From Azonexaceae bacterium (lineage in GTDB: Bacteria > Pseudomonadota > Gammaproteobacteria > Burkholderiales > Rhodocyclaceae), in assembly GCA_009469675.1 (NCBI GenBank), contig SSSZ01000054.1:1-64000 (forward strand): a stretch of 64,000 nucleotides of DNA, written 5' to 3'. The notes beneath the pieces are model-generated. The model did not search any database. It saw nothing but the letters and a program-made list of their open reading frames with translations, and had not been told where the DNA came from. A program made the position numbers and the translations under genes. Every line of letters begins with the position of its first letter. Position 1 is the stretch's first letter. Positions 30,827 through 39,094 of the stretch are shown here, piece after piece.

Positions 30827-32008
30827 ATGAACCCGCAGCTCCTCGCCCGCCTCGACGGCCCCGGCCCAAAGAAAATCCTCGCCTGCGACGGCGGCGGCAT
30901 CCTCGGCCTGATGAGCGTCGAAATCCTCGCCCAGGTCGAGGCCGGCCTCCGTGCCCGCCTGGGCAAACCCGACCTGGTTCTCGCCGATTACTTCGATTTC
31001 GTCTGCGGCACCAGCACCGGCGCCATCATCGCCGCCTGCATCTCGGCCGGCATGTCCACCGACCGCATCCGCCGGTTCTACGTCGACAGCGGCCAGCAGA
31101 TGTTCGACAAGGCATCGCTTCTGAAACGCCTGCAGTACAGCTACAACGACGAACCCCTGGCGGCCAAGCTGCGGGCCGAACTCGACCAGGCCCTGGGCCA
31201 TGCCGCCAGCCCGGCGGAACCCCATGCCACCCTGGGCGACGACCGGCTGCGCACCCTCCTCATGATGGTCATGCGCAACGCCACCACCGATTCGCCCTGG
31301 CCCGTCAGCAACAACCCCCGGGCCAAGTACAACCAGCCCGAGCGCCCCGACTGCAACCTTCGGCTCCCCCTCTGGCAACTGGTGCGGGCGAGCACGGCGG
31401 CACCCACCTTCTTCCCGCCCGAGGTCGTCACCTTTGCCCCGGGGAGCGACAAGGAATACCAGTTCATCTTTGTCGACGGCGGAGTGACCACTTACAACAA
31501 TCCGGCCTTCCTGGCTTTCCAGATGGTCACCGCCGCCCCCTACAAGATCGGCTGGCCGACGGGCAGCGACCGGCTGCTCATCGTCTCGGTGGGCACCGGC
31601 AGCGTCGCCAAGGCCCGCCCCGACCTCAAGGCCGACGACCTCTGGCTTGGGGACAACGCCAAGAACCTGCCCGGCGCCCTGATGAACGCGGCCTCCGCGG
31701 GCTGGGACATGGCTTGCCGCACCCTCGGCGAATGCCGCTACGGCCCGCCCATTGACCGGGAATTCGGCGACCTGGTGGCCAAACCGGGAATGCCGGCCAC
31801 CGCCACCGTGCCCAAGCAGTTTGCCTACGTCCGCTATGATCCCGACGTCAGCCGCGCCGGTCTCGACGCCCTCGGACTCGGGGACATTGCCGCCGAGAAA
31901 GTCCAGGTCATGGACTCGGTCAAGGCCATTCCGGAAATCCAGCGCGTCGGCAAGGCCTACGCCGCGGCGGCCGTCCAGCTCGACGCCCACCTGAAAGGAT
32001 TCCTATGA
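30827..32008 (+). CDS. Patatin-like phospholipase (operon gene 6)
   Basis: A 393-residue cytosolic patatin of the bacterial phospholipase A type. The oxyanion loop is DGGGILGL at 21-28, the nucleophile is S63 in GTSTG, and the catalytic aspartate is D217 in VDGGVTTYNNP, so the Ser-Asp dyad is complete. The LWQLVRASTAAPTFFPP segment is typical of the family. I chose the ATG at 30827, preceded by AAAGGA, rather than a GTG five codons earlier. Its stop overlaps the start of gene 7 (ATGA), so the two proteins are made together. Patatins of conflict systems degrade the host membrane on activation. Confidence 0.92.
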   Translation: MNPQLLARLDGPGPKKILACDGGGILGLMSVEILAQVEAGLRARLGKPDLVLADYFDFVCGTSTGAIIAACISAGMSTDRIRRFYVDSGQQMFDKASLLKRLQYSYNDEPLAAKLRAELDQALGHAASPAEPHATLGDDRLRTLLMMVMRNATTDSPWPVSNNPRAKYNQPERPDCNLRLPLWQLVRASTAAPTFFPPEVVTFAPGSDKEYQFIFVDGGVTTYNNPAFLAFQMVTAAPYKIGWPTGSDRLLIVSVGTGSVAKARPDLKADDLWLGDNAKNLPGALMNAASAGWDMACRTLGECRYGPPIDREFGDLVAKPGMPATATVPKQFAYVRYDPDVSRAGLDALGLGDIAAEKVQVMDSVKAIPEIQRVGKAYAAAAVQLDAHLKGFL

Positions 32009-33342
32009 GCCAAGCGACCTGTTTCGTCGTTCAGGGCTTCGGCAAGAAGACCGACTACACCGACGGCCGGGTTCTCGATCTCGATGCGTCCTACGCCGTC
32101 ATCAAGGAGGCGGTCGAAGGCGCCGGCCTCAAATGCCTGCGGGCCGACGAAATTCCCCATTCCGGGGTGATCGACCTGCCCATGTACGAAATGCTGCTCG
32201 AAGCCGACCTGGTCGTCGCCGATCTGTCAACCTACAACGTCAACGCCGCCTTCGAACTCGGCGTGCGCTACGGCCTGCGGACCGGGGCCACGATCATCGT
32301 CGCCGAAGACCAGTTCAAGAACCCCTTCGACGTCGGCCACATCGTCATTCGCCGCTACAAGCATTTAGGCGAGGATCTGGGCGTCAAGGAGGCGAAGCGT
32401 TTTTGCGACGACCTGAGCGCCGCCATCAAGGAGCTGATGGCTCGCAGGCAGGCCGACAGCCCGGTCTACACCTTCCTCCCGGATCTCCGGCCGCCCCGCC
32501 GCGAAGCGCTGCCCGTGCCCCCCCGCGCCGGCTTCGACAGCGGCGCCACCGGCGCCTGGGCGGCAGCGGCCCGGGCGGCCCAGGCGAGTGCCGAAACCTC
32601 CCTCAACGTCAACGCGCCGACCGCCAAGAAACTCCTCGAAACCGCCCTGGCGGCGATGAATCCGCCCGCCGGCCAGGCCAGCGATTTCCCGGCGGCCTGC
32701 CGCTACCTCAAGGAAGTGCGGCGGCTGCGCCCGAACGACGCCTTCGTCGTGCAGCAGCTGGCGCTCGCCACCTACAAAGCCAAGCTGCCGACACCCGAGG
32801 CGGCCCTCCTTGAAGCCCGCCAGGTAATGCACGATCTCGGACCGGCCACCACCAACGATCCCGAAACCCTCGGCCTCTGGGGCGCCGTGCACAAGCGGCT
32901 GTGGGAACTCCGCTCCCAGCCCGACGACCTGGCCGAAGCGGTGGCCGGCTACGAGCGCGGCTTCCACCTCAAACAGGACTGGTACAACGGCATCAACCTC
33001 GCCTTCCTCCTCGATCTGCGTTCCCTCGAATACCTGATGGCCGGCGAGCAACACGAAGCCATCGCCGATGCCGTCCAGGCCCGGCGGGTGCGCCGCGAGG
33101 TGATACGCCTGGCCACGCCCCTCGCTGAACGGGCCGACGACGACCCGCAAAAGCGCTTCTGGGTCGTCGCCACCCTGTGGGAAGCGGCGATCGGCCTGGG
33201 CGACGCGGCCGCCCAGGCCCGTTGGGAAGCGGCGGCCAACACCCTGGCGGTGCCGCAATGGATGCAGGATTCCCGGCGCGATCAGGGGAGCAAGCTGACC
33301 GAAGTCCTGGCCAACTACGCGACCATGCTATCCGGCCAGTAG
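32005..33342 (+). CDS. NDT/TIR-like Rossmann plus helical-repeat protein, relative of gene 1 (operon gene 7)
   Basis: A 445-residue protein related to operon gene 1 but without the SLOG-like module. Residues 1-125 match its N-terminal domain: VVQGFG, LRADE, EADLVVADL and conserved glutamate E84 in FELGVRYGL. Residues about 185-440 form TPR-like helices resembling DUF4071-type TRAF-binding regions, including RYLKEVRRLRPNDAFV and AVAGYERGFHLKQDWYNGINLAFLL. It is coupled to the patatin gene by a 4-base overlap. The two related proteins at the operon ends suggest a heteromeric sensor. Its 3' end overlaps the convergent GST gene by 28 bases. Confidence 0.75.
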   Translation: MSQATCFVVQGFGKKTDYTDGRVLDLDASYAVIKEAVEGAGLKCLRADEIPHSGVIDLPMYEMLLEADLVVADLSTYNVNAAFELGVRYGLRTGATIIVAEDQFKNPFDVGHIVIRRYKHLGEDLGVKEAKRFCDDLSAAIKELMARRQADSPVYTFLPDLRPPRREALPVPPRAGFDSGATGAWAAAARAAQASAETSLNVNAPTAKKLLETALAAMNPPAGQASDFPAACRYLKEVRRLRPNDAFVVQQLALATYKAKLPTPEAALLEARQVMHDLGPATTNDPETLGLWGAVHKRLWELRSQPDDLAEAVAGYERGFHLKQDWYNGINLAFLLDLRSLEYLMAGEQHEAIADAVQARRVRREVIRLATPLAERADDDPQKRFWVVATLWEAAIGLGDAAAQARWEAAANTLAVPQWMQDSRRDQGSKLTEVLANYATMLSGQ

Positions 33343-34028
33343 CGGGCCTGCAGGCGCCGACAGTAGGCTTCGAGCCGGGGCCGCACCTGGGCGTGCCGGC
33401 GGATGGGCGAATCGACCGGCGCCCAGAGGATATTGGCGAGAAAGGCGTAGGCCGTGGCGTCGAGGGAGGTCGGCGATTCCCCGAGAAAATAGGTCTTGTC
33501 GCCGAGAAAGACGGCAATGGCGTCGACGTCGGCCTGGCCGATGGACATGATCTCGTCCCGGCTGTGGCGCCCCAGGCCGTGGCCCCACAACTCCTTCTGC
33601 ACCGCCCGCCGGGCCAGGGGCGGGACGATTCGGCGCAAGGGCCAGGGCAGGCGGGAAAAGAACACCTCCCGCATGAGGGCGAATCCCGCCGGCTCGATCC
33701 ACCGGGTGTACGCCACCGCCCAGTAGAGGTTTTCCTCGATCAGCCGCTGCCAGGCCAGGGCCGTCGCCCGTTGCTCGGCACTCAAACCGGCGTCGAGGGG
33801 ATCGCCGTAGCGTTCCTTGAGGTAGGCGATGATGAAGGTCGAATCGGCGATGCACACGCCATCGTCGTCGATGAAAGGCAGCTTGCCCTTGGGCGCCTTG
33901 GGCAGGCGCCCCCGGTTGTCGGTCACGTAGGGCAGCCCGGCCAGGCGCAGATAGGTCTCGACCTTCATGCAGAAGGGGCTGGCGTTGGGCAGTCCAAAGC
34001 CGGGGGGAAACTGATGGAGGGTAATCAT
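33315..34028 (-). CDS. Glutathione S-transferase family protein
   Basis: A 237-residue GST-like protein. The N-terminal thioredoxin-like half has SPFCMKVETYLRLAGLPY, then KGKLPFIDDDG and IADSTFIIAYLKERYGD. The C-terminal helical half ends LDATAYAFLANILWAP. The pattern is close to the FAXC/metaxin-like subgroup rather than classical detoxifying GSTs. I chose the ATG at 34028 with GGAGA upstream. It is convergent with the accessory operon. Confidence 0.85.
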   Translation of the reverse strand: MITLHQFPPGFGLPNASPFCMKVETYLRLAGLPYVTDNRGRLPKAPKGKLPFIDDDGVCIADSTFIIAYLKERYGDPLDAGLSAEQRATALAWQRLIEENLYWAVAYTRWIEPAGFALMREVFFSRLPWPLRRIVPPLARRAVQKELWGHGLGRHSRDEIMSIGQADVDAIAVFLGDKTYFLGESPTSLDATAYAFLANILWAPVDSPIRRHAQVRPRLEAYCRRLQARYWPDSMVA

Positions 34029-34212
34029 CGCCAATCTCCGCGTGCTGATTGGCGGACAATGCTACGCCCGATCGCGGGGCCGGTGTTGCCCCGCCACGCC
34101 CGCCGTCGCATCCCGATTCGCTTTCCAATCGAGACGCGAAAAGAAGCCGCGGACCATGCTGGAGCACGGCCAGGCGAAGTCGACAATGGATCGGTTTGAC
34201 AGGGAATGGATG

Positions 34213-34749
34213 TCAGGAGGCGAGACCGGCGATAGCGGGAAGAAAGACCTCGGTCACCAGCACCTGCCGCCCGCCCAGGCGGTGCAGCGAACGGCGCGCC
34301 CAGAGGGGGCGGCCAGCAGCCGGAGCGAAAGCGGCGGCACGGCGATAGAGGGGATGACGGGCGTCAAGGCGGCGGAATTCGATGGGGCCGCGGCGAAATC
34401 CCGGGTAGGCGAACAGCAGCGAACCCAGGGAACGGCTGCCCAGGCGTGCCAGCCAGCGGGGCAGGTGGCCCCGTTGGGCGGCGGGAAGTACGGTGTGGGC
34501 GAAGATGACCGGTACGCCGTCGCATTCGAGCACCACCTCGCGCACCCGCGCCCGGCCGCGGCCGACGCCGATGAGCGCCGCCTCGTCGGGCAGCGCGGCG
34601 CCCAGGCCGTGGCCGATGACGCGGACGCGGAAGTGCCGGCTCGCCGCCTGGCAACGGGCCGTGAGGGAACCCGGTTCGGTCAGCCAGGAGGCCACGGCCC
34701 GATTGTCCGCCCGACGCGGCAACGCGGTTCTCCAGTCGGCGGATTTCAT
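34213..34749 (-). CDS. ubiC: Chorismate lyase
   Basis: A 178-residue enzyme converting chorismate to 4-hydroxybenzoate and pyruvate, the first step of ubiquinone synthesis. It shows the family elements WLTEPGSLTARCQ near 22-34, VREVVLECDGVPVIFAHTVLP near 68-88 and the RRPLW-like GRPLWARRSLH near 145-155, then EVFLPA at the end. Its ATG overlaps the stop of the DUF192 gene. ubiA is not in the window. Confidence 0.9.
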   Translation of the reverse strand: MKSADWRTALPRRADNRAVASWLTEPGSLTARCQAASRHFRVRVIGHGLGAALPDEAALIGVGRGRARVREVVLECDGVPVIFAHTVLPAAQRGHLPRWLARLGSRSLGSLLFAYPGFRRGPIEFRRLDARHPLYRRAAAFAPAAGRPLWARRSLHRLGGRQVLVTEVFLPAIAGLAS

Positions 34750-35180
34750 CAGCGGGGGCTGGGGGCCTTTTCGATGCCGCTAAGCTTGGCGCCGGACTTG
34801 ATGCCCTTGCCGGCGAACCAGCCCTTGTTCATTTCCAGGGCAAAGCGGGCGGGGCGGGCGGCGCAATGGTTGTCTTCGCTCTGGGGGACCATGTCCGCGA
34901 TGTTGATGATCCTGCCCTGCTCGTCAAGAAAAGCCACCGACAGCGGGATCAGGGTATTTTTCATCCACATGCAGTGGGCACGGTTCTCGGTAAAGACAAA
35001 AAGCATGCCCTGCTGCGGCGCCATGACCCGGCGGTGCATCAGGCCCTGCATGCGGTTTTCCGGATCGGCGGCGACTTCGGCCTCGATCCGGTACATGCCG
35101 ATGGACAGTTCCATTTTCGGCATCTGAGCCTGGGCCGCCAGCGACAGCGCGGCCCCGGCGAGACAAAGCAGTTTTTTCAT
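34749..35180 (-). CDS. DUF192 family exported protein
   Basis: A 143-residue protein with a cleavable signal peptide (residues 1-19, ending AAQA). The mature part has the DUF192 signature RMQGLMHRRVM, GMLFVF, MWMKNTLIPLSVAFLD and ALEMNKGWF. The function is unknown in the family. It overlaps ubiC by one base and follows the small basic protein gene. Confidence 0.9.
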   Translation of the reverse strand: MKKLLCLAGAALSLAAQAQMPKMELSIGMYRIEAEVAADPENRMQGLMHRRVMAPQQGMLFVFTENRAHCMWMKNTLIPLSVAFLDEQGRIINIADMVPQSEDNHCAARPARFALEMNKGWFAGKGIKSGAKLSGIEKAPSPR

Positions 35181-35191
35181 TTCTTTTGCGG

Positions 35192-35413
35192 TTAATGGGC
35201 GCGACTCGCCCGTTTCTTCTTCGCCTTGGCCGGCTTCTTGGCGGCTTGCTTCTTGCCCTTGGCGGGAGGCGCCTTCTTCACCCGCGGCGCCGGCGTCGAG
35301 GTACTGACCACGGTGGCCGTCGGGTCTTCCGCCGCCCGTGGCGTCGCCGCCTCAACGACCAGGGTGGAGGAGGAAAAAACCAGGGCGGTCAGCCCGGCGA
35401 CAAGCTTTTTCAT
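35192..35413 (-). CDS. Small exported lysine/alanine-rich protein
   Basis: A 73-residue protein of unknown function. Residues 1-22 look like a signal peptide (KKLVAGLTALVFSSSTLVVEA). The rest is Thr/Pro-rich, then strongly basic with repeated KKPAKAKKK-type motifs, reminiscent of histone H1-like tails. A CGGAG element precedes the ATG, which overlaps the rluE stop (ATGA). Coding status rests on the signal peptide, ribosome site and coupling. Confidence 0.6.
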   Translation of the reverse strand: MKKLVAGLTALVFSSSTLVVEAATPRAAEDPTATVVSTSTPAPRVKKAPPAKGKKQAAKKPAKAKKKRASRAH

Positions 35414-35997
35414 CGAGATTTCTCCGGAACGGAAGTGTGTACCAGGTCGCCATAGCCGCCGTCGAAGGCGCGCCACTCCCCAGGGGCGAGGCCGGCCAGG
35501 GTGAGGCTGCCGATGGCAGGGCGGATCAGGCGCAGCGTAGGATACCCGATTGCGGCGGTCATGCGCCGCACCTGGCGGTTTTTCCCTTCCCCGATGCGGA
35601 TTTCCAGCCAACTGGTCGGGATCGCCTGGCGAAACCGGATGGGCGGCTGGCGCGGCCAGAGACCGGCCGGTTCGTCGATGCGCCGCACCTGGGCCGGCCG
35701 GGCGGTGAAGCCGGACAGCCCGACGCCCCGGCGCAGCGGCGCGAGATCGGCGTCGCCCGGCACGCCCTCGACCTGGACCCAATAGGTTTTTTCCAGCTTG
35801 TACCGGGGATCGGCGATCTTTGCCTGCAGCGCCCCGTCGTCGGTGAGAAGGAGCAGGCCCTCGCTATCGGCGTCGAGCCGCCCGGCGACATAGACCCCCT
35901 TGACCGGAATGAACTCGTCGAGCGCCCGCCAACGCCCCTCGGGAGTGAACTGGCTGAGGACACCGTAGGGTTTGTTGAAGACGACGATCTTGGACAC
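35410..35997 (-). CDS. rluE: 23S rRNA pseudouridine synthase, RluE type
   Basis: A 195-residue RsuA-family pseudouridine synthase without an S4 domain, the size and form of RluE, which modifies U2457 of 23S rRNA. It has FNKPYGVLSQF near 7-17, the catalytic D42 in GRLDADSEGLLLL, LEKTYWVQV and the C-terminal KNRQVRRMTAAIGYPTLRL. The start is a GTG at 35997; no good Shine-Dalgarno sequence is visible, so the start is less certain than the gene. Confidence 0.9.
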   Translation of the reverse strand: MSKIVVFNKPYGVLSQFTPEGRWRALDEFIPVKGVYVAGRLDADSEGLLLLTDDGALQAKIADPRYKLEKTYWVQVEGVPGDADLAPLRRGVGLSGFTARPAQVRRIDEPAGLWPRQPPIRFRQAIPTSWLEIRIGEGKNRQVRRMTAAIGYPTLRLIRPAIGSLTLAGLAPGEWRAFDGGYGDLVHTSVPEKSR

Positions 35998-36134
35998 GGA
36001 CTCGGGAAGGACGGAAGAAGAACAGCGATTTTCGCCGAAGTATCGGGCCCTGTCGCGGCTGCCTGGCCCGTGGCGGCAGGCGGACCACCTATCGCCGGAG
36101 CCGGCGAGCGGACCGGGCGGCCTCGGGGTGGCCC

Positions 36135-37736
36135 TCAGTGGCTCGTCCCCTCCGACTTGGTGATTTTGTTCCAGACGTTGTACTTGCCCACGGGCTTCTT
36201 CATCGGCAGGCGCTTGACTTCCTTCAGCGTCGCCGCGTCGTAGACGATGATCGCGCCGTCCATCTCCCACAGACTGGCCAGGACGTATTTGCCGTCCTTG
36301 GTGAATTCGACGTGGGCGAAGGTCTTGCCGGGTTCGGGTTGCAATTCGGCGACGACTTCGAGGGTTTCCTTGTCGATGATCTGCATGGTGTCCTTGAATT
36401 CCCGGCTCATCATCGAATCGGTCCAGGCGTAGCGGCTCAATTCGTGGCTGCGCATGAAGAAGCCGGGGCCGCGGGTCTTGATCTGCTTCACCGTCTGCCA
36501 GGTTTTCATGTCGATGATGCTGATGACGCCTTCGTTGAGGTTGGGGGTGGCCATCACCGTCCGGCCCTGGCCGGCCCCGTCCTTCCACGTCCAGCTGATG
36601 CCCGAGCCGAGGTGGGGCATGCCCGGGAGTTCGAGGTCGGCAATCTTCTTCCGCGCATCCAGGTTGACCACCTGCCCGCTGACGGCGGTCCTGGCGTCGT
36701 TGCGCGAGGCGCCCATGAGTTCGTCGTAGCCCTGGGTGAAGTAGAAGTCGTCGAGGTAGTCCTCAAGCTGGGTGCGCAGCGGGTTGAGGAAGCCGGGAAC
36801 GAAGCTGCCCTCGCGGTACTTGAAGTCGTGGATCATGCCGGCCGGGATGTCGTCGGCCTTGGGGTCGTACGACACCTCCCAGACTTCCTTCACGTCCTTC
36901 AGGGCGGCGATGAAGCTCCGGCGCGGACTGGCGTCGTAGACGGCGGAAACCCGCGAAGTCGTCTTGCCGGCCTTGTCGGCCACGGGGAGGATTTTCTTCA
37001 AATTGAGGTCGGCGTCGAGGATGACCAGGCTATGGGGCAGATAGTTGGCCACCGCCACCCACTTGCCGTCGCCGGACACCGCGGCGTTGCGGGTGTTGAT
37101 GCCGGCCCGCACTTCGGCCACGACGGCGAGGTTCCACAGGTCGAACTTGGTAATCCAGCCGTCGCGGGAGGCGAAGAAGACGTAGCGCCCGTCGGGCGTG
37201 AATTTTGGTCCGCCGTGCAGGGCGAAGCGGCTCTGGAAGCGGTGGATGGGTTCGAGTTTGTCGCCGTCGAGGACGGAAACGTGGTGGTCGCCGGATTCGA
37301 CGACGACGAAGAGATTCATCGGATCGGCAGCGAAGCGGGGCTTTTCCGGAAGGCTGCCGGGGGCGTGGTGCACGCTGCGGGAAGCCCTGATCTCGGCCTC
37401 GCCCCAGACCGGGGCCGGCTTGACCGGGGTGTAGGCGTAATCGACCAGGGCCTTGATCTCGTCGGCCGCAAGCTGGTGGCCGAAGGCCGGCATCTGGGTG
37501 GCCGGGCGGCCTTCGCGGATGACCTTCTCCGCCTCGGCCTTGCGCAGGCGGGCCAGGTTGTCGGGCAGGAGGGCGGGGCCGATGGCCCCCAGGCGGTCGG
37601 CCCCGTGGCAGGCGGCACAATGCTGCTGGAAGATGGCGGCGGTGCCCGGAGCAGGCTCTGCGGCTGCGGCCAACGGCGCCAGGGCCGGCAGAAACAGGGC
37701 AGCGAACCCCACCGCCGCCGGTATCCTGATTTTCAT
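36135..37736 (-). CDS. nirN: Cytochrome c plus d1-propeller protein NirN
   Basis: A 533-residue periplasmic protein. A signal peptide (about 1-26) is followed by a cytochrome c domain with C40-A-A-C43-H44 and a d1-type eight-bladed propeller (about 145-533), parallel to NirS. NirN binds dihydro-heme d1 and catalyses or assists the last oxidation step and transfer to NirS. It is distinguished from NirS by its shorter N-terminal part, divergent propeller and coupling to nirJ through a 4-base overlap. Confidence 0.85.
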   Translation of the reverse strand: MKIRIPAAVGFAALFLPALAPLAAAAEPAPGTAAIFQQHCAACHGADRLGAIGPALLPDNLARLRKAEAEKVIREGRPATQMPAFGHQLAADEIKALVDYAYTPVKPAPVWGEAEIRASRSVHHAPGSLPEKPRFAADPMNLFVVVESGDHHVSVLDGDKLEPIHRFQSRFALHGGPKFTPDGRYVFFASRDGWITKFDLWNLAVVAEVRAGINTRNAAVSGDGKWVAVANYLPHSLVILDADLNLKKILPVADKAGKTTSRVSAVYDASPRRSFIAALKDVKEVWEVSYDPKADDIPAGMIHDFKYREGSFVPGFLNPLRTQLEDYLDDFYFTQGYDELMGASRNDARTAVSGQVVNLDARKKIADLELPGMPHLGSGISWTWKDGAGQGRTVMATPNLNEGVISIIDMKTWQTVKQIKTRGPGFFMRSHELSRYAWTDSMMSREFKDTMQIIDKETLEVVAELQPEPGKTFAHVEFTKDGKYVLASLWEMDGAIIVYDAATLKEVKRLPMKKPVGKYNVWNKITKSEGTSH

Positions 37737-38872
37737 GACGCGATTTCCTCGTCGTCGAGGTAACAACCCGGGTCTTCGGCCCAGGCGTCGCCGGTGGTCT
37801 GCTGCGCCCGCACACGGGTGTTGCCGTTGCAGATGGGCAGATAGGCGCAGGTGCCGCAGCGCCCTTTGACCGCCCGCGGATACCGTTTGAGGCCGGCCAT
37901 CAGCGGGTCGGCCGTGTCGGGCCAGATCTGCGAGAAGGGGCGTTCCTTGACGTTGCCCAGCGTGTAGTGCCACCACATGGTGTCGGGGTGCACATTGCCC
38001 AGGTTGTCGATATTGGCGACGTTGATGCCCGAGGAATTGCCGCCCCACTGCCTGAGTTTGGCTTCGACGTGGGCGGCCCGCTCCGGGAAGCGGCGGCGCA
38101 CCCAGTGCAGGAAATAGACGCCGTCGGCGTCGTTGTTGCCGGTGGTGAATTCCTTGTGCAGGTCGCGCTGCTGGTATTCCCAGCAGGTTTCGAAAAGCAG
38201 ATCCATGGCCCAGCGGGTGAGTTTGTGCTGGGCGTCGTCCTTGCGGTTCTTGTTGCCCCGACCGGCGTAATTGAGGTGAGAAAAATAAAAGCGGTCGATG
38301 CCCTCGTCCTCGACCAGCTTGAGCAGTGCCGGCAGGTCGTGGGCGTTGTCCTGGGTCATGGTGAAACGCACCCCGATTTTCAGATCGAGGTCGCGGCACA
38401 GGCGGATGCCCTTGAGCGAAGCCTCGAAGGCCCCCTCCAGGCGGCGGAATTTGTCGTGGGTGGCGCGGATGCCGTCCAGCGAAACGCCGACGTAGTTGAA
38501 GTCGCATTCGGCGATACGGCCGATGTTGTTTTCGTCGATCAGGGTGCCGTTGGACGAAAGCCCGACGTAGAACCCCATCGCCTTGGCGCGCTTGGCGATG
38601 GTGAAGATGTCGGGGCGCAGGAGCGGCTCACCGCCGGAAAGGATGAGGACCGGCACGCCGAAGGCCTTGAGGTCGTCCATGGCCCGGAAGACCTCGTCGG
38701 TGGAGAGCTCGCCGGGAAAATTGGTGTCGGCGGAAATGGAATAGCAATGCTTGCACGTCAGGTTGCACCGCCGGATGAGGTTCCAGATCACCACTGGACC
38801 GGGCGGATTGCGCTTGGGACCGAGGGCGGTGGGCTCGGCGATTTCCTGCATGTACTGCGAAATTCGGAACAT
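37733..38872 (-). CDS. nirJ: Heme d1 biosynthesis radical SAM protein NirJ
   Basis: A 379-residue radical SAM enzyme. The [4Fe-4S] motif is C36, C40, C43 in RRCNLTCKHCYS; the GGEPLLRPD segment follows at about 79-87. A C-terminal SPASM-like cysteine set lies in GRCGTCAYLPICNGNTR. NirJ removes the propionate side chains of didecarboxysiroheme during heme d1 synthesis. It is first in the nirJ-nirN unit, with a Crp/Fnr-type box about 77-90 bases upstream of its ATG. Confidence 0.96.
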   Translation of the reverse strand: MFRISQYMQEIAEPTALGPKRNPPGPVVIWNLIRRCNLTCKHCYSISADTNFPGELSTDEVFRAMDDLKAFGVPVLILSGGEPLLRPDIFTIAKRAKAMGFYVGLSSNGTLIDENNIGRIAECDFNYVGVSLDGIRATHDKFRRLEGAFEASLKGIRLCRDLDLKIGVRFTMTQDNAHDLPALLKLVEDEGIDRFYFSHLNYAGRGNKNRKDDAQHKLTRWAMDLLFETCWEYQQRDLHKEFTTGNNDADGVYFLHWVRRRFPERAAHVEAKLRQWGGNSSGINVANIDNLGNVHPDTMWWHYTLGNVKERPFSQIWPDTADPLMAGLKRYPRAVKGRCGTCAYLPICNGNTRVRAQQTTGDAWAEDPGCYLDDEEIAS

Positions 38873-38948
38873 GGTGGGCCTATTGGGTTGGCGGCGAGGA
38901 GTCGGGTCGCAGCGGAGTCAATTCAAAAGGAAGCGGCGGTGAATCGCC

Positions 38949-38962
38949 TTGACGTGAGTCAA
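38949..38962. promoter_or_regulatory. Crp/Fnr-type palindrome upstream of nirJ
   Basis: TTGAC-GTGA-GTCAA is a perfect 5-4-5 inverted repeat, a variant of the FNR/DNR consensus TTGAT-N4-ATCAA. If its centre (38955.5) is at -41.5, the -10 window falls on TTGAAT (38926-38921, minus strand), a fair -10 hexamer. The leader to nirJ would be about 42 bases. This geometry is that of a class II activator site responding to low oxygen or NO. Confidence 0.7.
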
Positions 38963-39094
38963 CCGCCGGAATTATGCCGCGTTATGGCTACGGGGGAACC
39001 GGAAACGATGCCCCCTATCCGGTACGATATACTCCCATAATTACCGGACAAAACTATTCGCAGCTTCGCCCGCCTCCTGCGAAGCGGAACCCCA

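Noticed and set aside
19919..33342. Accessory operon as recently transferred DNA by base composition
   Set aside because: By eye its GC content and codon use look like the rest of the window, and no tRNA, integrase or repeat flanks it. Recent transfer is not supported by sequence alone.
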